DNA of 64,000 bases from Boswellia sacra (GCA_013180625.2 SNVD02011440.1:47316-111315), one strand, 5' to 3'; positions 11,989 through 24,582 are shown, counted from the first letter of the stretch. Notes: generated by a model not told the origin, from the letters alone. Translations and numbers: made by a program.

Positions 11989-14900
11989 ACCTACCCTCGT
12001 AAAAATAAATTTCGTCCTCGAAATTTGAAATATGAGTAAGAAATTACCTCTTGCATTCAAAAGCTTAAGATGCTTTCTTTGTATCTTTGACTCCAACTCC
12101 CATGTGGCCTCTTTAGCGCCATAATGCTTCCACAAGACCTAGACTAACGGAATGGTCTTGCCACGTAAAACTTGCACTCTTGTATCCAAGATTTTAATAG
12201 GAATCTCTTCATATGAAACATCTTATTGAATATCTAACTCACTCCAATGTAGCGTGGAGCAAATTTACCTTTTTGTCCAAAACGTATCAACCTTTCTGCG
12301 GAGACACCATTAAAAATATATGGTCACTCACTTTGAATTCTAACGGTCGTCTCCTTCTGTCTGCATAGCTTTTGTTAACCTATCTACAATCACCCATATT
12401 GCATCCTTTCCTCTCAAAGTACGTGGTAATCCAGTAACAAAATCCATGGTGATGTAGTCCCATTTCCATTCTACTATCAGAAGTGATTGGAGTAATCCTG
12501 CAAGCCCTTGATGCTCAGCCTTCACTTGTTGACTAGTAAAACATCTAGACACATATTCAGCAACGTCCCTTTTCATTCCTTTCTGCCCAAAATTGTCAAC
12601 ATAAGTCATGATACATCTTAGTACCACCAGGATGAACAACAAATTTAGAGTGATGAAATTCCTTAAAGATATCATCTTTACACTCTTTACATGATGGAAC
12701 AAGGATTCTACCCTTGAATCATAAACTCTCATCCAAACCAATTGTCCAATCAACACTTCCATCACCTTGTAACACTTGCTCCTACAAGGCTCTAGTTCCC
12801 AAATCTTGATGTTGCAACTCAATCACTCTATGCACAAGAGATGGTTGAGCAACAAGTGTAAAAAAAGTGAATTTGATCTCCGCGATCCTCAACCAAGATA
12901 TCATAATCATGAATAGACTGCAACATATTCCACTCTTCTATCATTGCACTCACCATGGCCATCGACTTTCTACTTAATGCGTCAACCACCACATTTGCAT
13001 TGCCTGGATGATATTGGATAGAAAAGTTATAGTCTTCCTAATACTCCATCCATCTTCGCTGTCTCAAGTTCAAGTCTTTTTGGGTGAATATGTATTTCAA
13101 ACTTTTATGATCACAAAAGGCTTCAAACCTTTAGCCCTACAAATAATGTTGCCAAATTTTTCAAGCATGCATTACTGTAGCAAGTTCTAAATCACGAGCA
13201 GAGTTTTTATGTGACGAACCACAATCCATCCACATAACCCCGTATTGTTCGTTTTGGGTTGTCCGCGTTGGGCTGAAGCCCATCCCGCTAACTAGACACC
13301 CTCAGAGCGCATCCCCCACTTGAACCCGACACCTCCTCAAAGGCTCTCAAAGCTCATCAAATCTATAAAGACAGCAGGAACATTAGTTAGTCTAAATAGA
13401 ATGACCAAAACTCATAATGCCAATAACAAGTACGAAAAGCGGTCTTTGGTATGTCTCCTTCCTTTACCCTTAGCTGATGATAGCCTGAACGAAGATCTAT
13501 CTTGGAAAAACAATAAGATCCTCTTAACTGGTCGAACAAATAATCGATCCTAGGTAAAGGATATTTGTTTTTTTTTTGTTTGTTTTTTCACTGTAACCCG
13601 ATTTAACTGTCTATAATCTATACGCAAATGCAATGAACCATCTTTCTTCTTCACGAACAATATTAGTGCACCCCAAGGAGAAGTACTAGGTCGGATGAAT
13701 CCTTTTTCTAACAAATCTTCTATTGATAGCTTTAGCTCCCACAACTCTGCTGAAGCCATTCGGTAAGGAGCAACCGATATAGGTGCCACACCTAGATATA
13801 CTTCGATAGCAAACTCCATTTCTCTAGTTGGAGGTAACCTGGGCAACTCTTCAGGAAAAACATCAGGAAAATCACTTATCACACGAGGAAGTTCAGAAAC
13901 CCCTTTATTAGTCTCTTCTACTAAAATACTTACTATCATGTTCCTGACCACTTCTCTTGTTTTGTGACCCAAGCAGAGGGTAATGCAATAATGCATATTT
14001 GTCCCCATAAAAATTAAAAATGATCCCATTAGGCGTGTGAATTATCACTTTCTTCTTATAACAGTCTAATATAACTCGATAAGTCAACAACCAATCCATT
14101 CCTAATATCACATCATACTCAGTGAAATCCATAAGTATCAGATGAAATAACAATCTGTGTCCATTGATCTTTATCACACAAGAACGACATATATTCCCAA
14201 CTTCTAAGGTACTGCCCATGGGTGACTCCACGTGTAATACAGAATCCAACAAATCAGACTCTAATCCTAATACAGATACAAAATGAGTAGATATAAAAGA
14301 ATGAGTTCTCTGTCTCTAAGCTGAATGATCATGCTGTCTTGTTCCTCTAGAAGGTATGCCGATACCCCCTCACTCTATGACCTTGAGAGATCTATTATTC
14401 TGTAACTAAGGTAGTCTCCACTATATCAACATATGTCGTCAATCCACGTACTGCCACAAAGGGTCTGATGTCATCTTTCAATCCCTTTTGAAATCTCCGA
14501 GCCTTACTTGCCTCATCTGCTACCAAACCAAGTGCAAAACGAGAGAAGGTCGTAAATCGTGCCTCATATTGTTGCATTGTCATGTTCCCCTGTCACAAGT
14601 GAATTGCCACCCTAACCCGTAAATTTTCTTCAACTTGCAAAAGGTTAAAGAGATGCTCAACTCGTATAAACTAGTCTTCTGTAACATCCGGGTCGGGCTC
14701 CCCATGAAAGATAGGAGGATTGTGACGTTGGTCCTCTCTAAGTGCATTCTTCATTTGATTGTTGACACCTGCACTAATACCGGTTGAGGTGGTGGTGGGT
14801 TAGCATGAAGAGTATATCTAACCGTGTTTGCCATTGTCTCTACTAGCATATTGGCCACATCTCTCATAGCCCTATAAAATTTCGACCTTTCACCACCCTC

Positions 14901-15121
14901 AGGTGGATTGGAACTTGAAGCACCTTGTGTACGAGAACTCATTATCTAATTTTATCAATGGCAAAAACACATAAGTGGCAGAATTTCTATAACAGCTAGA
15001 ACAGACACATGGCAAAAAAAATGCAAGGCATATACAAGCACACAAAACACAACTCTACCCCTCCCAAACCATCTACATCCTTTTCCAAGTCCACAATAAA
15101 GCTTAGGCTCTGATACCACTC
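11989..15121 (-). pseudogene. Gypsy internal region: decayed gag, protease, RT, RNase H and integrase
   Basis: On the minus strand, gag starts near 14942 (MSSRTQGASSSNPPEGGE) and continues near 14583 (RFTTFSRFALGLVADEASKA). A retropepsin tail (FTEYDVILGMDWL) is near 14100. The RT N-terminus follows ([16 protein letters not shown], then [19 protein letters not shown]) near 13860-13600. An RT piece reading NVPAVFIDLM lies near 13370. RNase H remnants ([15 protein letters not shown], then VVVDALSRKSM) are near 13100-12960. Integrase remnants ([30 protein letters not shown]) are near 12480-12360. The RT catalytic region and the integrase DDE core are missing, and stops are frequent. The order protease-RT-RNase H-integrase fits Ty3/gypsy. 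Confidence 0.85.
15106..15118 (-). promoter_or_regulatory. Primer-binding site (tRNA-iMet) of the gypsy element
   Basis: GGCTCTGATACCA is the reverse complement of TGGTATCAGAGCC. It lies three bases inside the right LTR, which fixes this LTR as the 5' LTR of a minus-strand element. Confidence 0.85.
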
Positions 15122-15649
15122 TATCACACCATAAAATCTCTTATTTAAAGACTTTAAGGGTGATTAATTAAGAAAATGATAAAAGACTTCATCAATATCT
15201 CACTATATCATTTTTTATTTTTTTATTTTTTTAAATAACATTTGAATCCATTACAACATCTGACTGTTTATTCAAAATAAACTTAACATACCCTGATAAC
15301 CACACTTAGAATATAAGCTGATAATCGTATAATAAAATTTCCTATCCAGATTTGGACTAGGCCAAAACATTTCCCCAAAGACCAATGCTATGCCCGTAAA
15401 CACCCAGATTTCCTAGGAAAGCTCTAGAACACCACTAGCATAAATATCCTTTGGAGTACTTGCAGAGGGAGGAGGTGAGCATGTAGCCCAGTAGGAAAAA
15501 TTCTAACATTGTACTAGATCATATACATTCAATCAATTATTCAATTAAATAGTTATGCAACCAATTATAATTAATCAAGCAATCATTCTCATTCTCATAT
15601 CAAAATATCACTTATTCATTTGACACCCAAATCCAACACTTCGAGTTTA

Positions 15650-16100
15650 TGTTCATGTTCCCCTTGGATCCTATACAAAACGGCCCATCCAAGGTCCAAC
15701 ACATCACATTTATATTCGTGTTTCCCTTCGATTCGTATACAAAACGGTCTATCCAAGGTCCAACATCTCACATTTATATTCGTGTTCCCCTTGGATCCGT
15801 ATACAAAACGGCCCATCCAAGGTCCAACATATCACATTTATATTCGTGTTCCCTTTGGATCCGTATACAAAACGGCACATCCCAGGTCTAACACATCACA
15901 TTTATATTCGTGTTCCTCTTGGATCCGTATACAAAATGGCCCATCCAAGGTCCAACACCTCACATTTATATTCGTGCACCCCTTGGATCTGTATACAAAA
16001 TGGCCTATTCAATGTCCAACACATCACATTTATATTCGTGTTCCCATTGGATCCGTATACAAAACGGCCCATCCAAGGTCCAACACATCACATTTATATA
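15650..16100. repeat. 62-bp tandem repeat, seven units, in LTR
   Basis: Each unit contains CCTTGGATCCGTATACAAAA followed by a CCATCCAAGGTCCAACAC stretch and CACATTTATATTCGTG. Copies of the CAAAACGG core recur at about 15675, 15739, 15805, 15868, 15935, 15997 and 16058. The left LTR keeps about four units, split by the displaced gag-pol fragment. The apparent open frames here come only from the repeat period. Confidence 0.9.
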
Positions 16101-16195
16101 ATTTCTATAATAAATCTCAAGAAAATATAATTTTCATGAAAAACCACAGACTTTTCGAAAGTGTACAGTTAATTTGGGTCGGTTCTGGAATTCTG

Positions 16196-16715
16196 CTCGA
16201 CACTTGACACTGTGTCACTTGACACTCGACACTCACACCTGCACGTCGAGTCTCACATGCAGCACACGACACCAACACGCGACACTGTCCGCTCGACACT
16301 CGATTCACAGCACTCGACACCTCGACACCACTCACTAGACACTCGACACTCACTCATGCGCGTCGTGTCATGCCTACAGCACGCAACATTGTTCACTCGA
16401 CACTCGGTACCAAACACTCGACACGCGACATGTGCACATCCAACACTCGAAACAGACACTCGACACTCCAACAGTGCACATCTGACACTCGACATTAGGC
16501 ACTCGACCCTCACACATGTGCGTCAAGTCATGCCTGCAGCACACTACACTGTTCATTCGACACTCAGTAACAGACACTCGACATGCTGCATGTGCACATC
16601 CGACACTCGAAACAGACACTCGACATGCCAACAGTGCACATCCGACATTCGACATGTTCACGACCGACACTTGACGTATTCCACTCGACACTCGACAATT
16701 AAGTGTCGAGTAGTG
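16196..16715. repeat. CGACACTCGACAC minisatellite in right LTR
   Basis: Same array as at 10681-11160, with the CATGCGCGTCG unit at 16351 and 16511 (160-bp period). It is not a CRISPR array, because the units are contiguous and drift gradually. Confidence 0.85.
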
Positions 16716-17926
16716 TCCGGTGAAATGTCAGAGTCGCGAATCAGTTCCATTAAGTCGGTTAAATCAACTCATTTTTGAATTTCGACTCCTAACTTCAAAA
16801 ATTCACCAAAAATTCATTGCAACTCCAAATTCAACGAAATCAGCGGCTAATTAAAGCTTCATATGTCTATTTTCCTAAACAAATGAAAAATTGTACAAAT
16901 TGCAATCCAAAAAACTGCAATAGCCCAAGGAACATAGAATAGTCACATGAACTACAACTACCATCAAGAACAACATCTCCTTCACTTCATAAACACATAA
17001 TTTCACAAGTAATTCATTATCCAAGCAACAAACAATCAATCTAACAATAGATCACATGAATTGCAACCCATATCAGTTAAGAACAACAAAAATAAATAAC
17101 ACAAATTGAGTATAGTGTTAGAAAAAATCCGTACCTGTTTTCCAAGCCTATACACCTCTTGATTTTTCCCTTTTGTTCCTCTCTTTTCCTTCCTTTTCTT
17201 TTCTTTTTCTTCTTCCATTTCTTCTTCTCTGTAACCGTAAGACTCTCCTCCTCGCTTCTCCAAAAAATGGAAGCCTCCCGAAACCTCTCTTTTTCTTATA
17301 TATACAAGGCTAATTCATGGGCCATAGCCCATTTACTTTACCAAACCCATTAATCCTTACCAAATTCTAACACAAGCCCACAACTATAATCCAACCCAAT
17401 CCTCATAAATTTAAACATAGTTTTACAACTACTTCATGGCTCAAAGCCCATCAAATTCAAGTAAAATTACTCAAATACCCTAGCACATAGTTTCTAAATT
17501 TTGTAACATATATATATATTTTTTATATATTGGGATTCCACAACTACGACCCATTTCATCCAAAATAAAAAGCACAAATTAAATCCACCAACAATTCATA
17601 GCATGAATAATGTACATTCAATACAAATATCTAAGGTTTTTTATGAAATGGGCAAACCATGCTGCTAGTATAAATCAATTGATAGAAGCAAAGTTATAGT
17701 TAAGAAAAGCCAACAGCCTATTAATTAATGTTCATATCTCACCCATGTAATGGAAGTAGATGTATATAAAACATAAAACCCACCCACCCAAACATTTCCA
17801 CCACTTAAATATCCATGCCTTAAATACGGATCATTCTTGACATTCTGTCTCAATCCAGTGGAAGACTTAATGCTCAATAACGTTTTGCTTCAAATCAAAG
17901 AGAGAAAGAGTAGTAGCAAAACTTAC

Positions 17927-18043
17927 CTAGAATCGAGGAGGACTAGGATTGAATTCGCCGAAAGAAGCAAAGAAATCATTTCTATCTCTTTTCTTATTTT
18001 TGTTAGAGGAGAAATTAAGCAAGTCTTCCATGAAACAAGTCAT
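17927..18043 (-). CDS. Possible first exon of an unrecognised gene (minus strand)
   Basis: On the minus strand an ATG at 18043 opens a short frame starting MTCFMEDLLNFSSNKNKK and ending at a TAG that overlaps a strong donor-like CTAG/GTAAGT. Upstream (18044-18290) the minus strand is CT-rich, like a plant 5' leader. The frame is only 38 codons and stops at the splice site, so it may be a decayed exon or chance. I do not recognise the family. The gypsy insertion at 17542 lies downstream in the reading direction. Confidence 0.25.
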   Translation of the reverse strand: MTCFMEDLLNFSSNKNKKRDRNDFFASFGEFNPSPPRF

Positions 18044-18304
18044 CAAGTTGAGGTTTTGAGGTTTTGTTTGAAACAGAGAAGATGGAGATGTGAAGTTGAC
18101 AGAGTAAAGATAGAGAGTTAGGCCACAAAGAAGACTTGAGAGAAGAGAATCGCGAAGACTTGAAAAATTTTTAGTGATTGAGAAGAAGATTGTTTTATTG
18201 ATTTTGTTGGGTGAGGAGGGGGAAAAGAAAAGATGGAGGGAAAAATTAACAAAGTAGAGCCAAAAGGGAAATTATCGACGGGGGAAACAGACCAAATAAA
18301 ATAT

Positions 18305-19330
18305 GGGTTAATATCACAAACCACCTCTATATTTGGGTTTAATTACATCCAGAATTATCATTTGCAATTTTTGTCACAGGCTACCCCTAACTTTTGAAAA
18401 AAAAATCACGGACCACCCTTTCGTTAAAAACTTCGTTAGATGTTCGTAAATAAGAAAAAATAGTTGGGTTAAAATAGTAAAATAACATGAAAAATCAACA
18501 TGTAAAGTGGGAGTCAACATATGTAAATGGGTTAATATCATAAACCACTCCTATATTTTGCCTTAATCACACCTAGAGTCAACGTTTGTAATTTTTGTCA
18601 TTGCCTGCCCCTAACTTTTAAAAAAATAATTCTGAAGCATCCTTCTGTTAGTTTGACCATAAGATGACATCAGATTTCCATCCAAAACTATTGTGGTTTA
18701 TATAAACACATATAAAGTGAAAATAAATATCACTTCATATAAACACATATAAAGTGAAAAAAAAAAAAAGCTTTTCACTACCCCCAAGCAGAGCAACTCA
18801 CCACCATTATGTGTTTCCAGGATTTTCAAAATAAAAGTATTTTTTCGAGATTTTTGATCTGGATTCTTCTGCGTTATGTGTCCTTTACTTAAAAATTGAA
18901 CTAAGAGTATTTGAAATAGTTTCCAATAAATAATACTTTTTTTTAATGAGTGAAAATGAAGACATTTCAACGAAAGAGGTCCAAGATTACGAGCTTCACT
19001 CAAACTAATAGAAGGGTGATTCGTGTTTTTTTTTAAAAGTTAAGAGTAGCTTATGACAAAAATTGCAAATGATGACTCTGGGTGTAATTAAGCCAAAATA
19101 TAGGGGTCGTCTGTGATATTAACCATATTTCAAATTCTTTTGAAGGGTATTTTGATAATTGCAATAGTTTTGGACAGTAATCTGATGTCATCTAACTGTC
19201 AAATTAACGGAAGGATAGTCTGTGATTTTTTTTTTTTTTTAAAGTTAGGGATAGCCTATGATAAAAATTACAAACGATGACTCTGGGTATAATTAAGCCC
19301 AAACATAAGGATGGTTTGTGATATTAACCC
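18305..19330. mobile_element. Mutator-like foldback element with doubled arms
   Basis: The ends are GGGTTAATATCACAAACCA and its inverse. They are flanked by AATAAAATAT (18295-18304) and AACAAAATAT (19331-19340), a 10-bp duplication with one mismatch. Each side has two related copies of the arm: left at about 18305 and 18532, right, inverted, at about 19015 and 19205. A short core separates them. No coding capacity is visible. Confidence 0.7.
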
Positions 19331-19489
19331 AACAAAATATTTATCACTATTTTAAGTAATGTGATAAATAGATGATTGAAAAAAGATAAAAAGTGACAAA
19401 TATTTTTAAAAGGTGGGTTTGATTCTCATGTTATATTTCTCACTTTTTTAAAAAATTGTCAAATAAAAGAATTGCAAGTGTCAAATATG

Positions 19490-20361
19490 AAAAAAATTCT
19501 TGTAGTGAAAATGTAAAAGAGGTAGGCCAATTTATACTTACAAAATGATTGAGGGCAGGGCCAGTAGAGGTAGCCGTGACATAAGAGAATAGAGGTGGCT
19601 ATGAGCACGAGGGACGATGGAGTGGAGGCGAGCTACAAGCGTGACAGAGAAGGTGAAGAGGAGGCAAGCTGTGAGCGGGATAGAGGAGTTTGGACACGAG
19701 GAACGGTAACACCACGACAGTAGAGGAGGGGAGCCACGATTTTAGGGTTCAATTTGGGGTTGAATTAGATTGATTTGGGGCTAGCTAATTGCATTTGGGG
19801 CTAAATTGCACACCATTAAAAGGCCAAAACGTCATCGTTTGCATTTCTCTTTTTAAATAGATTAACTAATTTAATTTTTTTAGTTAAAATTTGGCCTTTA
19901 GATTTTAAATATTAATATATTTATTTAATAATAAAATTATATTATTTAATTTTTTATTAGTTATAATTTGTTAGCCAAAGATTTTAAATTCTAATAATTT
20001 TGTATTTAACAGAAAATTATATTATTTCAATATATATTTATCTTAGTATTTTAATTTCTTAATAATTATTTAAATAAGTAAGTGAAATCATTGTAGTTTT
20101 ACATAAATTTTAAAAGTAAAATAATTTCATTTATTTCTTAAAGTTTTATATATTATTATATTTTGTGAATAATATATAAATTAAATAATAATTTAATTTA
20201 ATCCTAAGTTGAGGTTTTTGCAACGTGCAAGACATGCACGTTGCTAAAACTTGGTTTTCGCAACGTTCATTTGTTGCACCTTGCCAAAACGTAGATTTCG
20301 CAACGTACTTATTGTGCACGTTGCGAATTGCCTGTTGTCGTAGACCCTTTTTATTCTAGTG
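19490..20361. mobile_element. CACTA-like terminal remnants
   Basis: AATTCTTGTAGTG (ending at 19508) and TTTTATTCTAGTG (ending at 20361) look like right ends of CACTA elements. The second follows a cluster of GCAACGT motifs (20230-20330) that resembles a subterminal repeat zone. A matching CACTA start and 3-bp duplications were not found, so boundaries are uncertain. 19550-19750 is a GC-rich patch of unknown origin. Confidence 0.3.
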
Positions 20362-20437
20362 CCTTGGAAATTATTCTAAAACAAAAAAGATCTATTGAGT
20401 ATTCAAAATATTGATCCCAGCTACGGTAGCATTTTCA

Positions 20438-22628
20438 AGATTAGTCATGTTGTTGATTCTCATTTTTTATTTGCTAAGAAAGAGAAGGGTAAAACAATCT
20501 TCTGAACCTACATTCATTCTGAGGAAAGCGCTCTTGAGAGTATCTCGTGAAATGCTGCTATAATGCAACCTTTGGGTTTTCTTCTACATACTTACTTGGT
20601 GTAGGAAGCTTTGGTTCTATTTATAAGGGATTCCTTGATCAAGAAGGAATAGTTATTGCCATCAAAGAACTTAATCTTCAACGCCAAGGATCTTTCAAGA
20701 GTTTCATGGCTGAGTGGAGAGCATTAAGAAACATCTGTCACAAAAACCTTGTCAGGTCCTAACATCTTGCTCAAGCATATATTTTCAATGTAATGACTTC
20801 AAGGCTTTAGTTTACAAGTACATGGAAAATGAAATTCTTGAGAGGTGGTTACATCCTACTCTAGAAACAAAAGCAGAGCAACTTGAAATTCAAAATCTTA
20901 CCTTTCTTCAAAAAAATAAACATTGCAATCAATGTGGCAGCTATACTAGATTATCTCCATCACCATTACCCAAAACCAATCCTTCTTCATTGCGATCTAA
21001 AACCAAACAATTTTCTTCTTGACAGTGACATGACTGCTCATGTTTGGGATTTCGGATTAGCCAAGTTTCTTTTAGAAGTCTCAAATCCAAGCCAAAGCAG
21101 TTCTGTTGGAGTGAGGGGAATAATTGGATATGTTGCCCCAGGTAACTCCAATATTTGTAATCTTTCTACTACTTTTATACTAACATATGCTTTCTACATA
21201 ATTTATACATTAGGCCTGCGTTTGGTGCACTGTATAGGATTGTATAATTATTATTGTAGGGGATAGCATTGTATGGAATTGTATAGTATAAGATTGAGTA
21301 AACTCTATACTGGGTTTGGTTTATCATTGTATTATATAAATATTATACAATTCTATGTTAGATAAAAGATTATATTTAACTATATTAAATTCCTTTCAAT
21401 AATAAAAATAGTTTAAAATTAATAAAATATTTTAAAATATAGTAATTTTAACAATTATTTATATTAAATTAATTTTTTAGATAATTAATTTCTTATTTAA
21501 ATATTTAATAAATTATAGTTATTTATTAAAATAATTCATTTAAATATTCAATAAACTAATGATTTAAATATTTATTTATTTATATATGTTTGCGGTATTT
21601 ATTGTCAAAAACTGGAATAAAAAATAAAGTTGTGTAATTTAAATATTTTAATAATATAATATAATATTATATTATATTAATATTATATTATATTATATTA
21701 TGTAATATTATATTATATTATATAAAACTTATGAATTAAAAATTATATCCAACAACCCTCCATATCCTTATCCTATCCGGCCTTAACACATAGTAGGGGA
21801 CATCATTATTTTGTCTCCTTTTATGCGGTCCTTATACGGATCTTATGCGACCTTTTACTATATTATCCAACTTTCGACCGCATCAAACACGGTATAAAAA
21901 AATTTTATGCGAACAGTACCTTTTATACTATACTATACAGGCTGCCAAACACGCCCTAGATTCAAATATTAATGATGGGTTGTATTGGACAACTTAAGCT
22001 TTTGGTTCAAGTGGTTTCTTAGCCTTGTAATTGCAACTAGTATTGAAAAATTATATACATACTAATGTAGGTCTTATGAATGGCAGAGTATGGTCTTGGA
22101 AGTGAGGTGTCAACAAACAGTGATGTCTACAATTACGGAATCTTGTTGTTAGAGATGGTAACAAGGAAAAGACCCACAGAGTCTATGTTCGAGAGAGACC
22201 TTAACCTTCACAATTTTGCTTGAAAGGCTTTGCCTGATCCAGTGTTGGACATTGTAGATCCATTGCTTTTAAATGATGATAAACAGTTGGCTTCTATTAA
22301 CCATAGGCATCAACAAGAAAGAATCAACAAAATAAAAGAATGTTTGATTTCTATGGTAATGATTGAAGTAGCTTGTTCTATGGAGTCACCTCAAGATTCA
22401 ATGAACATAATTGATGTTGCCAATGAATTAAAGAGAGTTAGGGCTCTTCTTCAACCTAGAAATGCCCTCAACAGGCAAGGATGTAAAATTCATGAGATTG
22501 AAATTATCTCTAATTTTTTGTGTCTTTCTCTTGCTTTTAATATTGTTGTTGTTGTTGTTATATATTTTCAATACTCTTTTTATCAATTGTGGGACTATGA
22601 AGTTAATGTGTTGTTCATCACAAGTTAA
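20438..22628 (+). pseudogene. LRR receptor kinase (subfamily XII type), kinase half only
   Basis: The fragment starts in a transmembrane segment (LVMLLILIFYLL, then RKRR) and runs through the kinase domain. It shows the glycine loop LGVGSFGSIYKG, the IAIKELN lysine, the catalytic loop HCDLKPNN (non-RD, as in XA21, FLS2 and EFR relatives), DFGLAKF, and GYVAP before a phase-1 intron. The intron runs 21142-22086, the conserved place for this family. The second exon starts EYGLGSEVSTN and has LLLEMVTRKRPTE. Lesions are frameshifts near 20557, 20755 and 20920, and a TGA at 22221. No LRR region precedes it in the window. Such receptors sense microbial patterns; this one cannot be made. Confidence 0.9.
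21213..21956. mobile_element. Harbinger/Tourist-like MITE in the kinase intron
   Basis: The left end GGCCTGCGTTTGG pairs with the reverse complement of the right end (GGGCGTGTTTGGC). TTA precedes it and TAG follows it. The body is closely similar to 34782-35545 (GATTGTATAATTATTA start, TATATT-rich centre, CTTTTATACTATACTAT end). It lies wholly within the intron. Confidence 0.7.
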
Positions 22629-23580
22629 CAACGCAATGTGATCTCGAACAAGCAATTAGGTGATTAATAAAAGTGGAGTTTCTCTTAGGCATCTCCATTT
22701 TATCAACTTATATGTATCTTATTTGCATTTTAATATTTAATTGCTTTCAATAATATTTGTGGGATTCTTCTATGGAGACTTAAAGTTGTATGTTAATACT
22801 ACCTTTTCAAAATAATGGGAGCTTTTGTGGCATTTAGAAAGAATAACCATATTAATAAGCTCTTAATTTTCTAATTTTTTATTTTTTTTTGCCAATTTCT
22901 CTTATTTGTTCTCATTTTCAAATTTATTAAATCAATCAAGATTCAAGAAAATTATTTGAAGCATCACTTCAATTACTAATTTAGATAACTATTAAAAATG
23001 ACAAGAAGCACCATAAGGATATTAGCGATATTTTAATAATTGAAATAATAAAACAGGCTTAGGGTTTGGGGCACAATTAATGCTTGTTAAATGTTGATAG
23101 TTCATATACAATGTTTGATTTTATTCTTACTGCATATTGCAATTTAAATTTTGAGTGTCAGTAACTTATACAATAATGAGAATGATGTGTACTTAGCTTA
23201 TATTATGAGGGTATTTAAGTACTTTTCTCAAAGAATTAATAACAAGATAAATTATGATATAATTGGATTACTCTTTAACTTAACACCAATACAAAAGATT
23301 CCATAACATAAAATAATAAATTGGTAAAGATTGAACATTCCTTTTAACATCTTTAAATCGTAAATTAGATTAAATAAAAAATAATTTTATATAAAATATC
23401 GCACATAAAAAATTTGGATTACAACAATTAATAATTTACTTCGGGTTTACATTTTCTTTATTCAATTTCTGTTTTAATCTCAACTTAAAAATAATAATTA
23501 CCACCAAATCCTAAAAGTTAAAAGGACTTTCATTTTAGGAAAATAATTAAAACACAGAAAAAAAAAACGAAAACAAAATC
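22629..23580. other. AT-rich spacer upstream of the EREX-like copy 1
   Basis: No gene is seen. It would contain the promoter of the EREX-like gene, but I could not assign a TATA box or start site with confidence. Confidence 0.5.
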
Positions 23581-24020
23581 ATGAATCTTTACGCGCACGA
23601 TCTCTCGCTCTTCGATTTCTCCACCTTTGCGGATCCGATCATCGACCGTACATCGTCGTCAGTTTCCACGTATCAATACGATGAGGAAGGCGATGATGAT
23701 GATAAAAAGAGTAGTTTCAATGACGCAAATGGTACAAGCAAAACTGTAAAGGCCGATCGCCGGTGTCCGCCGAGGCATCGCCATGACAGTACGTCGCTTC
23801 TGCCCCTTGGGATGGACTGGAGCGCTTCTCCTCGCAGATTGGTTCTTTTTATTTTCCCCCAAACTTGCCAGTCTTCGTCGCTTTTTATGTAATCTGTTTC
23901 TGGTGTTTCGGATTTCATTTGCTGGATTGAATTTTTATTTGTTTATTTTTCTTAATTGGGTGGTTTAGCACGAAATTTTGCTTTTTTATTTATTTTTTTA
24001 TAATTATTTAGGATGACATA

Positions 24021-24580
24021 TGTTGTTTTGGCTCATATGAAGAAAATCAAGAATCCCACATCGGTAAGTTGTGAAATGTGGGTGTCATGTGGCTCTTATA
24101 AAAGGAAGCCATGTGGGAGAAATTAAGTGTCCCAAGTAAAATATCCTCCACCCCCTTATATTTGTAAGGTCTCACATATAAGACCTCATAGTTTAAGGGC
24201 TTTTTCGTAAGGACCTTAAAGTTTGTAATATTTGCTTTTTTCCCCTTTGATTTTGGGTATTTGTGGTATTGCCCAATTGTTTGGGTAATTATAGTTTGGC
24301 CCAACTATTTGGGTAATTGCAGTTTGACCCAATAGTTTTGGTATTTGTATTGTGGCCCAAAAAGTTTGTATTCTCTTTGAAGATAGTGGAAAGTTTCTTC
24401 AGCGGCGCCCGAGGACGTAGGTATTTATACCGAACCTCGTTAAATCCTGGTGTGTTTTCTTTTTCTGCATTGTGGTTGATTGGTTGCCTCTTTTGTTGCT
24501 ATTATATTCAATTATCTGGCATAGTTGTGGTTGTGCATTTTGGTTGTTCTGTTGGTTATCGCTTCCGCTTGTGCATAACA
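24021..24580 (+). repeat. 5' LTR of Copia element 1
   Basis: A 560-bp copy that ends GTGCATAACA just before the primer-binding site. It contains a TATAAAAGGAAG box near 24098. Confidence 0.95.
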
Positions 24581-24582
24581 AT

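Larger units (their letters stand above)
5383..17542 (-). mobile_element. Degenerate Ty3/gypsy retrotransposon with nested insertion
   Basis: Both ends match a TGTCACGCC...GGGATTCCACA LTR, and both flanks carry ACTAC (5378-5382 and 17543-17547), a 5-bp target duplication. The element reads on the minus strand. Its 5' LTR is the right copy (15122-17542), followed by a tRNA-Met primer site, a short internal region of about 3.1 kb with decayed gag, protease, partial RT, RNase H and integrase, and then the 3' LTR on the left. The left LTR spans 6.6 kb because it contains a displaced gag-pol piece and a 2.84-kb DNA transposon. Much of RT, including the catalytic YxDD region, is missing, so the copy is dead. 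Confidence 0.85.
15122..17542 (-). repeat. 5' LTR of the gypsy element (2.4 kb, minisatellite-rich)
   Basis: The segment runs from TATCACACC (mutated from TGTCACGCC in the partner) to GGGATTCCACA. It contains seven tandem units of about 62 bp, then the GACACTCGACAC array, and a pyrimidine-rich zone (17160-17230). Many small differences from the left LTR suggest an old insertion. Confidence 0.85.

Noticed and set aside
15620..16207. Long open frames of up to 195 codons on the plus strand
   Set aside because: They come from the 62-bp tandem repeat in the gypsy LTR; the period and base pattern keep several frames open at once, and both strands show similar frames.
20438..22628. Functional receptor-like kinase gene
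   Set aside because: Three frameshifts and a TGA interrupt the kinase domain, and no ectodomain precedes it.
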